Origin: an uncultured Collinsella sp.
GTDB taxonomy: Bacteria > Actinomycetota > Coriobacteriia > Coriobacteriales > Coriobacteriaceae
Assembly: GCA_900754525.1 (NCBI GenBank)
Contig: CAAEDE010000069.1
Span: 1 to 64,000 of the forward strand
Direction of reading: 5' to 3'
DNA length: 64,000 nucleotides
Below the pieces are notes generated by a model. The model did not search any database and was not told the origin of the DNA. It saw only the letters and a program-made list of their open reading frames with translations. Position 1 is the first letter of the stretch. Every line of letters begins with the position of its first letter. The position numbers were made by a program, and so were the translations under genes. Below are positions 1-8,231 of the stretch, in pieces.

Positions 1-45
1 CCGTTTCAGTTCCAGATCGTTGTTTTCGCCCGCTGAGCTGGGCCT

Positions 46-459
46 ATGCCGGAATCTCTCCCACAGAAACCACCGAAGAGCCATATTTTTTGGGAGCGCT
101 TGGAATATACCATCCGCGAAAGGATCGCCGACGCAAATAGCCTCGATAGAATTAGCTGGGCCTTGTCCGATTGCAATGACGAGACGAGGATTAGGGCTAT
201 CACCCTCATTCTGACGCTCGATAAAGACGGGATATCGATCAACCATTTGGATCTCCGTCGATCTTCAATGAGCGGGTCCCCTGAAAAAGGCTTTATTCCA
301 GCAAAGCTCAAGGAGATTGAGGCGATTGACTCGATTGCTGCTCAGCTGCCCGCAGGTGTTGCATATTTAAAACACAGAGAATGGCTGTCAAAAGTGAAGT
401 CATCAATTGAAAGAGACATCGAAGACGAAAAGTGGAGGCTATTCCACGGCAGGCAGTAA
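46..459 (+). CDS. hypothetical accessory protein, 137 aa
   Basis: The frame opens after a stop at 34-36 and ATG 46 is the first start. No family is recognised. The product is charged and soluble-looking, with a Lys/Glu-rich C-terminus and no membrane segment or signal peptide. A/T-rich third positions resemble the orphan genes at 962 and 1853 and differ from the GC-rich core genes, which suggests acquired DNA. There is no strong ribosome binding site before ATG 46, so the real gene could be a truncated 3' part of something larger. No function is assigned. Confidence 0.45.
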   Translation: MPESLPQKPPKSHIFWERLEYTIRERIADANSLDRISWALSDCNDETRIRAITLILTLDKDGISINHLDLRRSSMSGSPEKGFIPAKLKEIEAIDSIAAQLPAGVAYLKHREWLSKVKSSIERDIEDEKWRLFHGRQ

Positions 460-503
460 TCGACTTTAACACCTAGAATTAGGAAAAGCCTCGGGGCTCC
501 TGC

Positions 504-641
504 CTAGCCCTTCGACCTGCACTGCGTGCAGAAGACGGTCGAGGGCGAACCGTGGTGCAGCTCCATGAGCTCGAGCTGCATCGCCCTGAACAGGTCCTCG
601 GGCTTGTTCAGCAGCCGCTCGTCGATGTTTGTGTCAACGGC
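504..641 (-). pseudogene. 3' remnant of a minus-strand gene
   Basis: Read on the minus strand, this stretch gives 45 residues before a stop at 504-506. It has the strong GC-rich codon use of a real Actinobacterial gene and ends in Phe-Cys-Thr-Gln-Cys-Arg-Ser-Lys-Gly, a possible CxxC. An in-frame stop lies immediately upstream at 642-644 and there is no start, so only the tail of a gene survives. It abuts a second remnant on the plus strand near 640-650, which looks like a deletion or recombination joint. The parent family is not recognised. Confidence 0.4.
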
Positions 642-887
642 CTACTGAATACTGTTCAGTTTTATGCTACCACTGACAGCGAGGTCGAAGTGGCTCGTTG
701 CTATTTCGAAGCCGCGCGCGCGGCGCGGAAGGGCGGCGTGGACCCCGAGGCCACTGCCTACAAGCTCGACAAGATGATTTGGTTGCTCTGCACAAGCGAC
801 TTTTACCTCGAAGGGGGTCTAAAGCTCTTTTCAGCCAATGCACTTGTTGAATCGAACCTGAGCGCTTATTCGGGGGATGGCATTTAA
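552..887 (+). pseudogene. ORF of uncertain status, probable gene remnant
   Basis: A 111-aa ORF starts with GTG, but its first ~33 residues are just the antisense of the minus-strand remnant at 504-641. From about 651 onward it looks like genuine protein, with an Ala/Glu-rich helix, an ATAYKLDKMIWLL segment and an aromatic motif SDFYLEGG. The likeliest reading is the surviving 3' part of a gene that lost its 5' end at the joint near 640-650. A short intact gene starting inside cannot be excluded. The family is unknown. Confidence 0.35.
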
Positions 888-961
888 ATCGGAGCCACTT
901 TCAGAAAAGCGGCGCTGCAAACGCATGCCAAAACTGGCAAATTATTATGAAAGGTAATCTT

Positions 962-1666
962 ATGGCAAACGCAGAGGAATCAACTAAGGCCGGTCTATCG
1001 CGCTTGCAAGACGACGCAAGGCCGACTATTTGCAGCGACTCTCTCGAACTTATTTCGAATATCGCAGAGGTTGGCCTGGACGAAATTCTCCAAAACGAGT
1101 TCTTGAAGGACATCCCCGTCATCTCAAGCCTAGTGAGCATCTACAAAATCGGAAACAATATCCACAATGCGCATCTGCTGAAGAAGTATGCGTGTTTCCT
1201 CGATGAGTTCAACCGCGACTCTTTTGAAAATGGCTCATGGAACAAGTACAAGCAATACTTTGAAGAGTCAAATAGGAAGCGCGATATTGAGTACCTGCTT
1301 ATCCTGCTCGAAAGATACATTGAGGAGGACAAAGCGCGGCGACTAGCAAAGATTTATGAGGCCTACCTAGATAAAGAAATTAGCTGGGACGATCTTCGTT
1401 TGTTTGCAGAGACTTTGGACAGATTTCTACCTGGAGACTACGAAATGCTTCGAGAAAAGGAAACTTTTCAGACGCTCAGAGGCAGAGATGCAGAAGTTCT
1501 TCTTCGATTAACCGGACTGGGATTGCTGATTGAGGATATCCATCGGCAGCAGTGGGACGTAGTAGATACGACGCTCATCTTCGACGATCCCGACGAAATT
1601 GAGAAAGAAGAAAGGGTTTATCGTAGGACCGAATTTGGAAACAGGATGGTATCTATACTTGGCTAG
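962..1666 (+). CDS. hypothetical helical protein, 234 aa
   Basis: ATG 962 is chosen over ATG 947 because AAAGG at 949-953 sits about 8 nt before it, whereas 947 has no ribosome binding site. The protein is mostly helical. A hydrophobic patch at residues ~45-60 (IPVISSLVSIYKIG) is followed by a long charged helical region and a C-terminal part that could be a winged helix. It resembles a loose group of Firmicute/Actinobacterial orphan proteins with an ISSLVSIYKIG-like patch, but no function is known to me. It is A/T-rich relative to the core genes and convergent with the 442-aa gene at 1853. Confidence 0.6.
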   Translation: MANAEESTKAGLSRLQDDARPTICSDSLELISNIAEVGLDEILQNEFLKDIPVISSLVSIYKIGNNIHNAHLLKKYACFLDEFNRDSFENGSWNKYKQYFEESNRKRDIEYLLILLERYIEEDKARRLAKIYEAYLDKEISWDDLRLFAETLDRFLPGDYEMLREKETFQTLRGRDAEVLLRLTGLGLLIEDIHRQQWDVVDTTLIFDDPDEIEKEERVYRRTEFGNRMVSILG

Positions 1667-1852
1667 CTACTGCAGACAGCAATCTGAGCGCGCTCTTGTC
1701 GTCTTGGTTAAACTGCTCGGATCTACCAGTGATTTTTACTGCATTAGGCATTCGTAAAGGGAATCGGTTCTTCACGATTCGCATCCTTTCTAGTGCTGCC
1801 TTTATTTAATGATCGAGATATGCTCGGCGACTGCGGTGTTCTGCCCCTTAGG

Positions 1853-3181
1853 TTACAGACGGTTGTTTCTATTGAGCTTCCAGAGGAAATACATGGGGTT
1901 CTCTTTTGCCTTGGCTTCTCGCAAGAAATCTGCGGATTGAGATGCAACGGCCCCTATGCCGGCAGCCCCGAGGAAGGCCATGGCATCAGAAGGTGATGCG
2001 ATTCCGTATTGCCCCAATGTAAAGCTCGCAATTCCGATAGCGGCTTCAATGCCTGCGGAGGTGACTAATCGGGATCGCTCGTTTTTCATCACTAAAGATA
2101 TCTTGTGAAGCTCGGGCTCAATTAGGTCGTTCTTCAGGTCAGCTAATGTCGAGGTGTCGATGGGCCTTTCGCTCAGGCCTTTGGACAAGGTATCCCTAAA
2201 CACAAGAAACGACTCTTCGTTTCTAATGCGGCAATCAAGGATGCTACGCAACGTTGCATTTTCAGCAATGGGGAGGGGGCAAGATAACCGGCGAATGGGT
2301 ATGGTCTGATCTTTTCGAGGATAAAGGGTGGAAGTTGCGGACTCGAGGAACTCAATCTGAGCTGGACGAGTGGTTAAATACGAGCTATTCGAAAAATAGG
2401 GATTGACGAGGGCTTGAAAGCAATCGTCCAACAATGGCAGTAGGATAGTCAAGATGCCGCCTTTCTCCAGCATGTCTCTATCCAATCGCGTTTCGCCTTG
2501 GCTTGCATAGAGCGATTCGTATTCAGACGGGATTACCAGGAAATCGACATCCATCTCATCATGGGACCCATATGCATCCATTCCCTCAATCGCTACATAC
2601 AGATTCCCATCTGGTGCTTGTTTTAAAGTGCACGAGGTAGAGGAACAGAATTGTCGTACGAGTTCATCCCAATAACTCGATATCAATCCTTTTGCTTTTG
2701 ATTCTCTTTCGATTTGTCGCGCTAGGCAATCTTTGCAAAGAGGAATGTAATTGCTCGAAAATCCGAGTATTCCAGCTTTGACTATGTCTTCGACTCGCAT
2801 GGTCAAATAGATCCCGAATGCAAGTTCATCGACTGAGACATAATCATCGTGCCCCATTTCGAATGCCGATTCTATAGGGCAATGAATCAGTGTTTTATCT
2901 GCATACAATGCTGAGAACTTTGCCAAATGGTAAATGTTTTGCTCTCGACAGGCATAGTCAGTGCAGGGGAATTTGCCTCCTTCAAGGGTGGAGTCAACAG
3001 AAAAATTGAACAGGGATTGATTTTCGATTTTTTCGATTGGGATAAGGGGTGCAAGGCCCCTAATAAAGGCGTCGAACCTCCTTTGCCCCAGTTCTTCTAG
3101 GTACGCAATTATTTCGGCAAGAGAGCTGTTCTTGAATGCGGCTAGATAAGAATAAAGGTCATCGTATGCATGAGTCGCCAT
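1853..3181 (-). CDS. hypothetical protein with CxxC and hydrophobic C-terminus, 442 aa
   Basis: ATG 3181 is preferred over the upstream GTG 3190 because an AGGTGAG ribosome binding site precedes it at the right distance. The protein has Cys pairs near residues ~75-80 (CTDYAC) and ~150 (CKDC) that could bind metal. A Gly/Ala-rich hydrophobic stretch lies near residues 380-415, followed by a NPMYFLWKL motif close to the end. There is no signal peptide. The family is not recognised. Codon use is A/T-rich and the gene lies beside repeats, consistent with horizontally acquired accessory DNA. A role in defence is possible from context only. Confidence 0.6.
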   Translation of the reverse strand: MATHAYDDLYSYLAAFKNSSLAEIIAYLEELGQRRFDAFIRGLAPLIPIEKIENQSLFNFSVDSTLEGGKFPCTDYACREQNIYHLAKFSALYADKTLIHCPIESAFEMGHDDYVSVDELAFGIYLTMRVEDIVKAGILGFSSNYIPLCKDCLARQIERESKAKGLISSYWDELVRQFCSSTSCTLKQAPDGNLYVAIEGMDAYGSHDEMDVDFLVIPSEYESLYASQGETRLDRDMLEKGGILTILLPLLDDCFQALVNPYFSNSSYLTTRPAQIEFLESATSTLYPRKDQTIPIRRLSCPLPIAENATLRSILDCRIRNEESFLVFRDTLSKGLSERPIDTSTLADLKNDLIEPELHKISLVMKNERSRLVTSAGIEAAIGIASFTLGQYGIASPSDAMAFLGAAGIGAVASQSADFLREAKAKENPMYFLWKLNRNNRL

Positions 3182-3301
3182 TTCGCTCACCTACACTTTC
3201 GGAAAGAGTTTTGCGTCGTTATTTCCGAGGCGTCGTTGGGCTCGCAATCGACTCTAGTGTGTAGCTGCTTCTCGACGTACTCCCTCATGTTCTGCCTCCA
3301 C

Positions 3302-3364
3302 ATGTAACTAATTGATTTGCTATGTGCCATTATGAATGGTATATAGCAAATCAATTAGTTACAT
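3302..3364. repeat. 63-nt near-perfect hairpin
   Basis: A perfect 22-bp inverted repeat (3302-3323 with 3343-3364) brackets 19 nt. The inner bases pair further as an RNA if two G-U pairs are allowed, giving a 30-bp stem with a 3-nt loop (ATG, 3332-3334). It is A/T-rich and has no T-run behind it, so it does not look like an intrinsic terminator. It lies about 120 bp upstream of the 442-aa minus gene and could be a miniature mobile element or a transcript-processing site. Confidence 0.75.
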
Positions 3365-3456
3365 TTAATGGAGCATTGCGAGCGTGGCGCGCGCAAAGAA
3401 GAGTCGTTGTATGGAGGCTTCCGGCAACGGCCTTTTGTACGTCCGTGACTGTTGGG

Positions 3457-3676
3457 TGCTATCGCGGATGACGTCATTGTTGCCTGCACTCTCGATCCAA
3501 GGATGTAATTACGGAAGTGCGGGGAAAATCGAGAACCTTCGAGCACAACGCGATTTTTAGCACCAAAACCGCAGTTCGCGGAAGCGAAAACTGGGGCCTG
3601 GTTAGCATTTCTTCGATTTTCCCCGCACTTCCGAATTTGACCCCTTGCCGCACCTTGATCACGTCTTCAAGTGGCT
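3457..3676. repeat. structured intergenic repeat, copy 1
   Basis: This ~220-bp stretch is clearly homologous to 5636-5856 in the same orientation. Its core carries perfect 20-bp inverted repeats at 3513-3532 and 3613-3632 (GGAAGTGCGGGGAAAATCGA and its complement), enclosing a second imperfect stem around 3549-3572. No ORF is conserved between the two copies. The form suggests a non-autonomous REP/MITE-like element or a structured RNA. Confidence 0.75.
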
Positions 3677-3844
3677 GGTTCATCGCTAATGGAGTTTTCT
3701 GCGGTGCTTGAATTGCGGTGTTGTGATTAGGGCAAAAGGCTCTTGGCTCCGGGGAGGCTCATCGCACGAAAATTCAAGTTGCTGCTGAAGTAGGGCTTGC
3801 TTCGGCAGCGCTAACAATAAGGGCGGCTCTGCTAGTCTCGGGAG

Positions 3845-3905
3845 ACCGCGGCATTCGGCGGGCCTGCCGAATGCCGCGGTCAGTAGCGGTCAGTAGCGGT
3901 CAGTA
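3845..3905. repeat. 15-bp palindrome plus tandem decamer
   Basis: A perfect 15-bp inverted repeat (3845-3859 with 3866-3880, loop GGGCCT) is followed directly by two and a half copies of the decamer CAGTAGCGGT (3881-3905). There is no poly-T tail. Confidence 0.7.
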
Positions 3906-3957
3906 TATTCTTCGGAGCCGTTTCTCTGGGCTTCGGCGGACTTGCCAACTCGCGCTT

Positions 3958-4012
3958 GGGCACTACTCAGTAGATTACTCAGCAGTGCCCAGTAGATTAC
4001 TCAGTAGTGCCC
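3958..4012. repeat. inverted and tandem repeat upstream of the AlbA gene 3' end
   Basis: GGGCACTACT (3958-3967) pairs with AGTAGTGCCC (4003-4012). Between them the unit TAGATTACTCAG recurs with AGTGCCC, making overlapping direct and inverted repeats. It could act as a terminator for the convergent minus gene or be slippage-derived. Confidence 0.6.
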
Positions 4013-4068
4013 AGCAGGGGGAGGGCAGCAAACGCAATGGGCCTGTTTCCCGGCTAGGACCTGCAGCC

Positions 4069-5451
4069 TCAAACTTCGCTTGGCATCCTGTAGAACTGGT
4101 GCGGGTCTTTCGGGCTTTTCCCTACCCATTCCAACAGGCCTCGCCCGGCAAGGTCTTTCAGAGTCTTCGAGGCCGTTTTCCTACCGACATTGGACTCCCG
4201 CGCGAGGTCGGAGGTCGTGATTTTCCCCTGAGCGGCGGCAATTGCCATCGCTGCTCGTTCGCGCTCGCTGAGGAGCGGTCGGTTGTCGGCCGCGGTTCTC
4301 CTGAAGGCCGCTTTCTGTAACCCAGGACGCTCGAAGACGACGACGGTGCTGTTGACGGTCTGCTCGAAGCGGAACCTCACGCCGGCTGCCTCGCAGGCCT
4401 CCTTGATGCGCGGTATGCCCGTGCCGTACTGCTCGATGACGCCGGCGCGGAACAGGGTGCGCGCGATCGCGGGGTTTCGGAGGCCGAACTCGCTCGCGGT
4501 ACCGTCTAGGTGCTCTTGCGGCGAGTCGCCCTCGGGGAACAGGCCCGGGCTCACGATCTGGACGGTGTCCATGAACACGTTGACCTCGACGGCGGTGCCG
4601 GTGGTGTAGTCGCGGTGGCACAGCGCGTTGGCAACCGCCTCGCGGATGGCCTCGGCCGGGATCTCGGGGATCTCCTTGCGGTACATGCCCGTCTCGCCGA
4701 TGACGAACTCGCGCCTGATGTTCGACGTCACGAAGTACTCGGCGAAGTCGAGCAGCTTGAGCATGGTGCCGCACTCGCGGCGCAGGTCGAGGATCTTGGC
4801 CTTGGTGTTGCCGCCCAGAAGCCCCAGCTTCATCCTGGGGTAGGTGTCGGATCCCTCGCAGAACAGCTCCACCGCGGCGTTTCTTAGGCTGCCGTCGGGC
4901 GCGACGAGGTCGAGCCTTGCCAAGGTGTCCTCCACGCCGGCGAACCCGCCGCCCACGCGTCCGGCCCTGCCGCCGCGCGCGACGAAGTCACGCACCGCCT
5001 GCTCGTCGGCGTCGGAGACGGGCCTGCCGGACGGCAGCGAGTCCCACGGGCTACGGGCGCGCTCACGCTTGACGACCATGGCGCTCAGCTCCGAGGCCGA
5101 CAGCGCTTTGTTCGAAGTCCCCACGCGGGTGAAGTAGCGTCCGTCGGCGGAGTAGGGGGCGTCGGCACCTGAGAAGGCAATTTTGATGTATCGCAGCCCA
5201 TCATCGGCGTCGAGGCACTCGACCGTCGGGAACACCGCGGGCTCGATCTTGTCGGACACCCACGACGTCACCTGGCGCAGCGTTGCGTCGCTGACATCCT
5301 GGCCGATGACATCGCCGTTGTCCTTCACGCCGAAGTAGAGCTCGCCGCGGCCGTGCTTGTTCAGCATGGCGCTGATGGCTTGCAGTGCTTCTTTATGCTC
5401 GCCAGTGGACTTCTTGAACTCGACGGTCTCGCTCTCACTGCCCAGGTTCAT
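4069..5451 (-). CDS. AlbA_2 (Schlafen-type) / HATPase_c_4 transcriptional regulator-like protein
   Basis: The 460-aa product has the usual three-part plan. An N-terminal Schlafen-AlbA_2 putative nucleic-acid-binding domain spans ~1-125 (ETVEFKKS, then GRGELYFGVKDNGDVIG). A divergent GHKL ATPase-like domain lies at ~265-370 (AIREAVANALCHRDY; EQYGTGIPRI). A C-terminal winged helix lies at ~395-455. The family is common in accessory regions and is thought to be regulatory; its ligand is unknown. ATG 5451 has AAAGG upstream. The gene is GC-rich, unlike its accessory neighbours, and is bracketed by two copies of a ~220-bp repeat, so it may move or be lost as a cassette. Confidence 0.85.
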   Translation of the reverse strand: MNLGSESETVEFKKSTGEHKEALQAISAMLNKHGRGELYFGVKDNGDVIGQDVSDATLRQVTSWVSDKIEPAVFPTVECLDADDGLRYIKIAFSGADAPYSADGRYFTRVGTSNKALSASELSAMVVKRERARSPWDSLPSGRPVSDADEQAVRDFVARGGRAGRVGGGFAGVEDTLARLDLVAPDGSLRNAAVELFCEGSDTYPRMKLGLLGGNTKAKILDLRRECGTMLKLLDFAEYFVTSNIRREFVIGETGMYRKEIPEIPAEAIREAVANALCHRDYTTGTAVEVNVFMDTVQIVSPGLFPEGDSPQEHLDGTASEFGLRNPAIARTLFRAGVIEQYGTGIPRIKEACEAAGVRFRFEQTVNSTVVVFERPGLQKAAFRRTAADNRPLLSERERAAMAIAAAQGKITTSDLARESNVGRKTASKTLKDLAGRGLLEWVGKSPKDPHQFYRMPSEV

Positions 5452-5635
5452 CCGCGCTGCCTTTCCCGTTCGTTGCTTGTCTCGTTGGATTATACCGTGG
5501 TCACCATGGGCGAAAACGTGGAAGCGCGCTTGCTTGCCTCTACCATGTTCTCATGCGCCTTAATGCCCTTTGTGAAGAATCATCCCATTGGGAAACGGGT
5601 CCCTATGGAACGATTTTGGTCTCAGGCATAGGGGG

Positions 5636-5856
5636 GCGCTATCGTGGATGTCGTCACCATTGCCTGCGCCCTCGATCCAGAGATGTAATTACAGAAGTGC
5701 GGGAAAAATCGAAAACCTTCGAGCACAACGCGGTTTTTTTGTATCAAAACCGCAGGTCGCGGAAGCCTAAAACGGGGGTCTGGTCAGCATTCCTTTGGTT
5801 TTCCCCGCACTTCCGAATTTGGCCTCTCGCCACATCCCGATTACGTCTTAAAGTGG
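5636..5856. repeat. structured intergenic repeat, copy 2
   Basis: This is the second copy of the element at 3457-3676, in direct orientation. The terminal stem is kept with a few mismatches. The inner stem is better paired than in copy 1 (GCGGTTTT with AAAACCGC), so pairing is conserved while sequence drifts. Together the two copies flank the AlbA_2 gene. Confidence 0.75.
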
Positions 5857-6028
5857 CGCAAAAAGCCGTGTGCTCTGCTTGATTTTGCTCAGGAATTATG
5901 CCTGAGGGGTAGTGGATTCGCCTTTCTCCGCCGTGCAGCGGCACGTGTAGGGCTCTCTGGCTCAGGCGCGAGTCGCTTCCCGTCTGAAAAAGTTCTTAAA
6001 ACAGCTTTAAAGTTGCCTTTGGCCTACA

Positions 6029-6058
6029 TTGACAGCGTACAATACGCATGTTTACCAT
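6029..6058 (+). promoter_or_regulatory. putative promoter of the Pel operon
   Basis: TTGACA at 6029-6034 is a consensus -35 box. TACCAT at 6053-6058 is a fair -10 box at 18-bp spacing. A transcript from here would start around 6066 and include the strong ribosome binding site before GTG 6093. An alternative -10, TACAAT (6038-6043), has only a weak -35. Confidence 0.4.
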
Positions 6059-6092
6059 GGCAAAAGCTAAATTTGGGGAGGGGGAGCGCACG

Positions 6093-8231
6093 GTGGAAGT
6101 GCTGGTTGTTGGCAATACCGCGTATGTCGATGACGACTTTTGTGCCAAGGCGTTTCCCGGTGACCATGTTCAGGTCGTGGCGGCCAACGAGGCGCGCCGC
6201 GACGGGTCGTCGCTCCATGCGTCTTGGAAAGAGCTGCTGCAGCACCTGGACCAGGCTTACGAATTCGACCGTGTGGTCTACCTCTCTACCTATCTCACGC
6301 CGCATACCGAGGCCGTTGGCGACATCGAGCTGCTGCGCTCCGTCTTTCGAGCTTGCATGGGTCGCCAGATTCAGCTGCTGTTTGTGACTGGTCCCATGGG
6401 AGCGGACGGTGCGGTGGACGTTGCGGGGCAAAACGGCAAGGGCATCATTGCCCGTGCGGCCAACGACCTGTGCCGCTACTATGCGGTCCGCGACGGCATT
6501 CAGGCCAAGATCTTGCGCGTGCCGTATCTGTACACCGCCTCGCCCACGCTGGAAGACCCGATTTTGACCCCGCTGTTCGAGGCGTGCTCGCAAGGCTCTG
6601 CTGTCATGAGGGCTGGGGCGGACTCACCGCTCGGTGCCCTCTGCGCCGAGGAGCTGGCCGTTCTGGTGCGTCGCATCTTCGACAGCTGGGATGCCACATT
6701 CGAGGAACTCGAGGTTCCGGATAGCTTTGCCCACACCGTGGGAGACCTGGGCGAGGCGCTCAAGGGCTTGTTCCCGGGGCTCGACATTACCTACGACGGG
6801 GACGCCGTCGTCTCCATTGCTCCGAGCGATACCGTCCGCACGCGCTACGGGTGGTTCCAGCGCTATGACGTGCTGCGCGATCTTTCGACCATACACGCCC
6901 GCTGGGAGCAGACCCTCGCGGGCAAGCGCCATCCGCTGCGTGCCGCCATCGACCGCATGCGCGGGCGGACACTGCCCATCAAATGCCTGGAGACCGCGCT
7001 GGCCTGGGTGCTCTTTGAGGGCCTGGAGCTGGTGTTTTCGCAGTCTGCTCAGCTTAACGTGCTCGATTATCGCCTGCTCTATGTGGTGCTGATCGGCACG
7101 CTGTATGGCTTGGACTTTGGCTTGGTCGCGGCACTGCTGGCTTCGATTGGCCTGGCGGCGAGCTACTTTACTCAGTACGGCTATACCTTCCAGGGTCTGT
7201 TCTACGAGCCGTCCAACTGGATGCCGTTTATTGCGTACTTTGTTGTGGGTGCCGTGTGCGGCTATGTGCAGCTGCGCAACAGCGAAGCCATTAGGGCGGA
7301 GCGCGATCAAAACGAGCTCGTGCGCAACCGTAATACGTTTCTTACGCAGCTCTACCACGACGCTATCGAGGACAAGCGCGCGTACAGGCGCCAGATCGTG
7401 GGTCGCCACGACAGCTTTGGCAAGATCTTTGCCGTGACGCAGGAGCTCGACGTGCTCAACCCACGCGACATCTATCGCAAGTGCTGCGAGCTTCTGGGCG
7501 AGATCCTCGAGAACGATTCGGTTGCGATCTACCATGTTTCTGGCGGGGCATTTGCACGCCTGGTGGCAGCAAGTCCCGCGATTGCCGAAGATGCCGCACG
7601 CTCGCTCACGCTTGAGCAGCTTGCACCTCTTTTGGGCGACGGGGGTCGTTCGAACCTGTGGGCGAACCGCGAGCTGACGCCGGGGCTTCCCATGTTTGGA
7701 TACACGATCGAGCGCGACGGGGCACCCGCCGTGTTGATCTTTGTGCGTCGTGCGGCCGAAAACCAAATGACCCTCTATTATCAAAACCTGTTCCGCATCT
7801 TGTGCGGCCTGGTCGAAAGCGCGCTGGGCCGTGCCTTTGACTATGAGGCGGTGGCGCAGGATAAACGCTGCGTTGACGGCACTTGCGTGCTCAAGCAGGC
7901 TGCCTTTGGCCAAGAGCTCGCGGCGGCGCAGGCGCTGGCAGATAGCAAGATGGGGAGTTTTTTGCTCCTGCGCGTGGTACCGGGCATGGAGCCTGTCGGC
8001 GAGCTGGTGGGCGCAATTGGGTCGGCAATCCGCGAGAGCGACGCGGCGGGCTTGGTCGACGGCGACGTGCTCTACCTGCTTATGCGCCAGGCAAAGGCGT
8101 GCGATCTGCCTAATATCCGCGAGCGCCTGAGCGCAAAGCAGATTGCGGTGGAGCCCGTCGACGGCGAGGATATCGTGGAGCTGCTGCAGCACATCTCTTA
8201 CACCGGTGACGGTGAGGGGGGTGCCGCTTGA
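6093..8231 (+). CDS. pelD: PelD-like c-di-GMP receptor with N-terminal Rossmann/SDR-like domain
   Basis: This is the regulatory membrane component of Pel polysaccharide synthesis, 712 aa. GTG 6093 is chosen because GGGGAGGGGGAG lies just upstream; an in-frame ATG 6048 has no ribosome binding site. The order is: a Rossmann/epimerase-like domain (~1-270), about four membrane helices (~296-395), a coiled segment, a GAF domain (~440-590) and a degenerate GGDEF domain. In the last, Arg-Glu-Ser-Asp (codons 8031-8042) matches the RxxD inhibitory site, five residues before DGDVL, which replaces GGDEF. This predicts c-di-GMP binding without synthesis, as known for PelD. The N-terminal extension is inferred to resemble Gram-positive PelD proteins. 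It starts an eight-gene operon. Confidence 0.88.
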   Translation: MEVLVVGNTAYVDDDFCAKAFPGDHVQVVAANEARRDGSSLHASWKELLQHLDQAYEFDRVVYLSTYLTPHTEAVGDIELLRSVFRACMGRQIQLLFVTGPMGADGAVDVAGQNGKGIIARAANDLCRYYAVRDGIQAKILRVPYLYTASPTLEDPILTPLFEACSQGSAVMRAGADSPLGALCAEELAVLVRRIFDSWDATFEELEVPDSFAHTVGDLGEALKGLFPGLDITYDGDAVVSIAPSDTVRTRYGWFQRYDVLRDLSTIHARWEQTLAGKRHPLRAAIDRMRGRTLPIKCLETALAWVLFEGLELVFSQSAQLNVLDYRLLYVVLIGTLYGLDFGLVAALLASIGLAASYFTQYGYTFQGLFYEPSNWMPFIAYFVVGAVCGYVQLRNSEAIRAERDQNELVRNRNTFLTQLYHDAIEDKRAYRRQIVGRHDSFGKIFAVTQELDVLNPRDIYRKCCELLGEILENDSVAIYHVSGGAFARLVAASPAIAEDAARSLTLEQLAPLLGDGGRSNLWANRELTPGLPMFGYTIERDGAPAVLIFVRRAAENQMTLYYQNLFRILCGLVESALGRAFDYEAVAQDKRCVDGTCVLKQAAFGQELAAAQALADSKMGSFLLLRVVPGMEPVGELVGAIGSAIRESDAAGLVDGDVLYLLMRQAKACDLPNIRERLSAKQIAVEPVDGEDIVELLQHISYTGDGEGGAA

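Larger units (their letters stand above)
3182..4068. other. 887-bp repeat-rich intergenic region
   Basis: No convincing coding sequence is present; the short ORFs here lie over palindromes. The region holds a 63-nt hairpin (3302-3364), copy 1 of a ~220-bp structured repeat (3457-3676), a 15-bp palindrome with a tandem decamer (3845-3905) and a further inverted repeat (3958-4012). Confidence 0.7.
5452..6092. other. intergenic region upstream of the Pel operon
   Basis: No supported gene lies here. The region contains repeat copy 2 (5636-5856) and, near its end, the probable promoter of the Pel operon (6029-6058) and its ribosome binding site (about 6075-6086). Between 5857 and 6028 nothing distinct was recognised beyond an A/T-rich stretch. 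Confidence 0.6.

Noticed and set aside
3881..4012. CRISPR array
   Set aside because: The repeats are adjacent decamers and overlapping palindromes without regular unique spacers, and no cas genes are present.
3871..4320. 149-aa plus-strand ORF
   Set aside because: It begins in tandem repeats and is antisense to the AlbA_2 gene.
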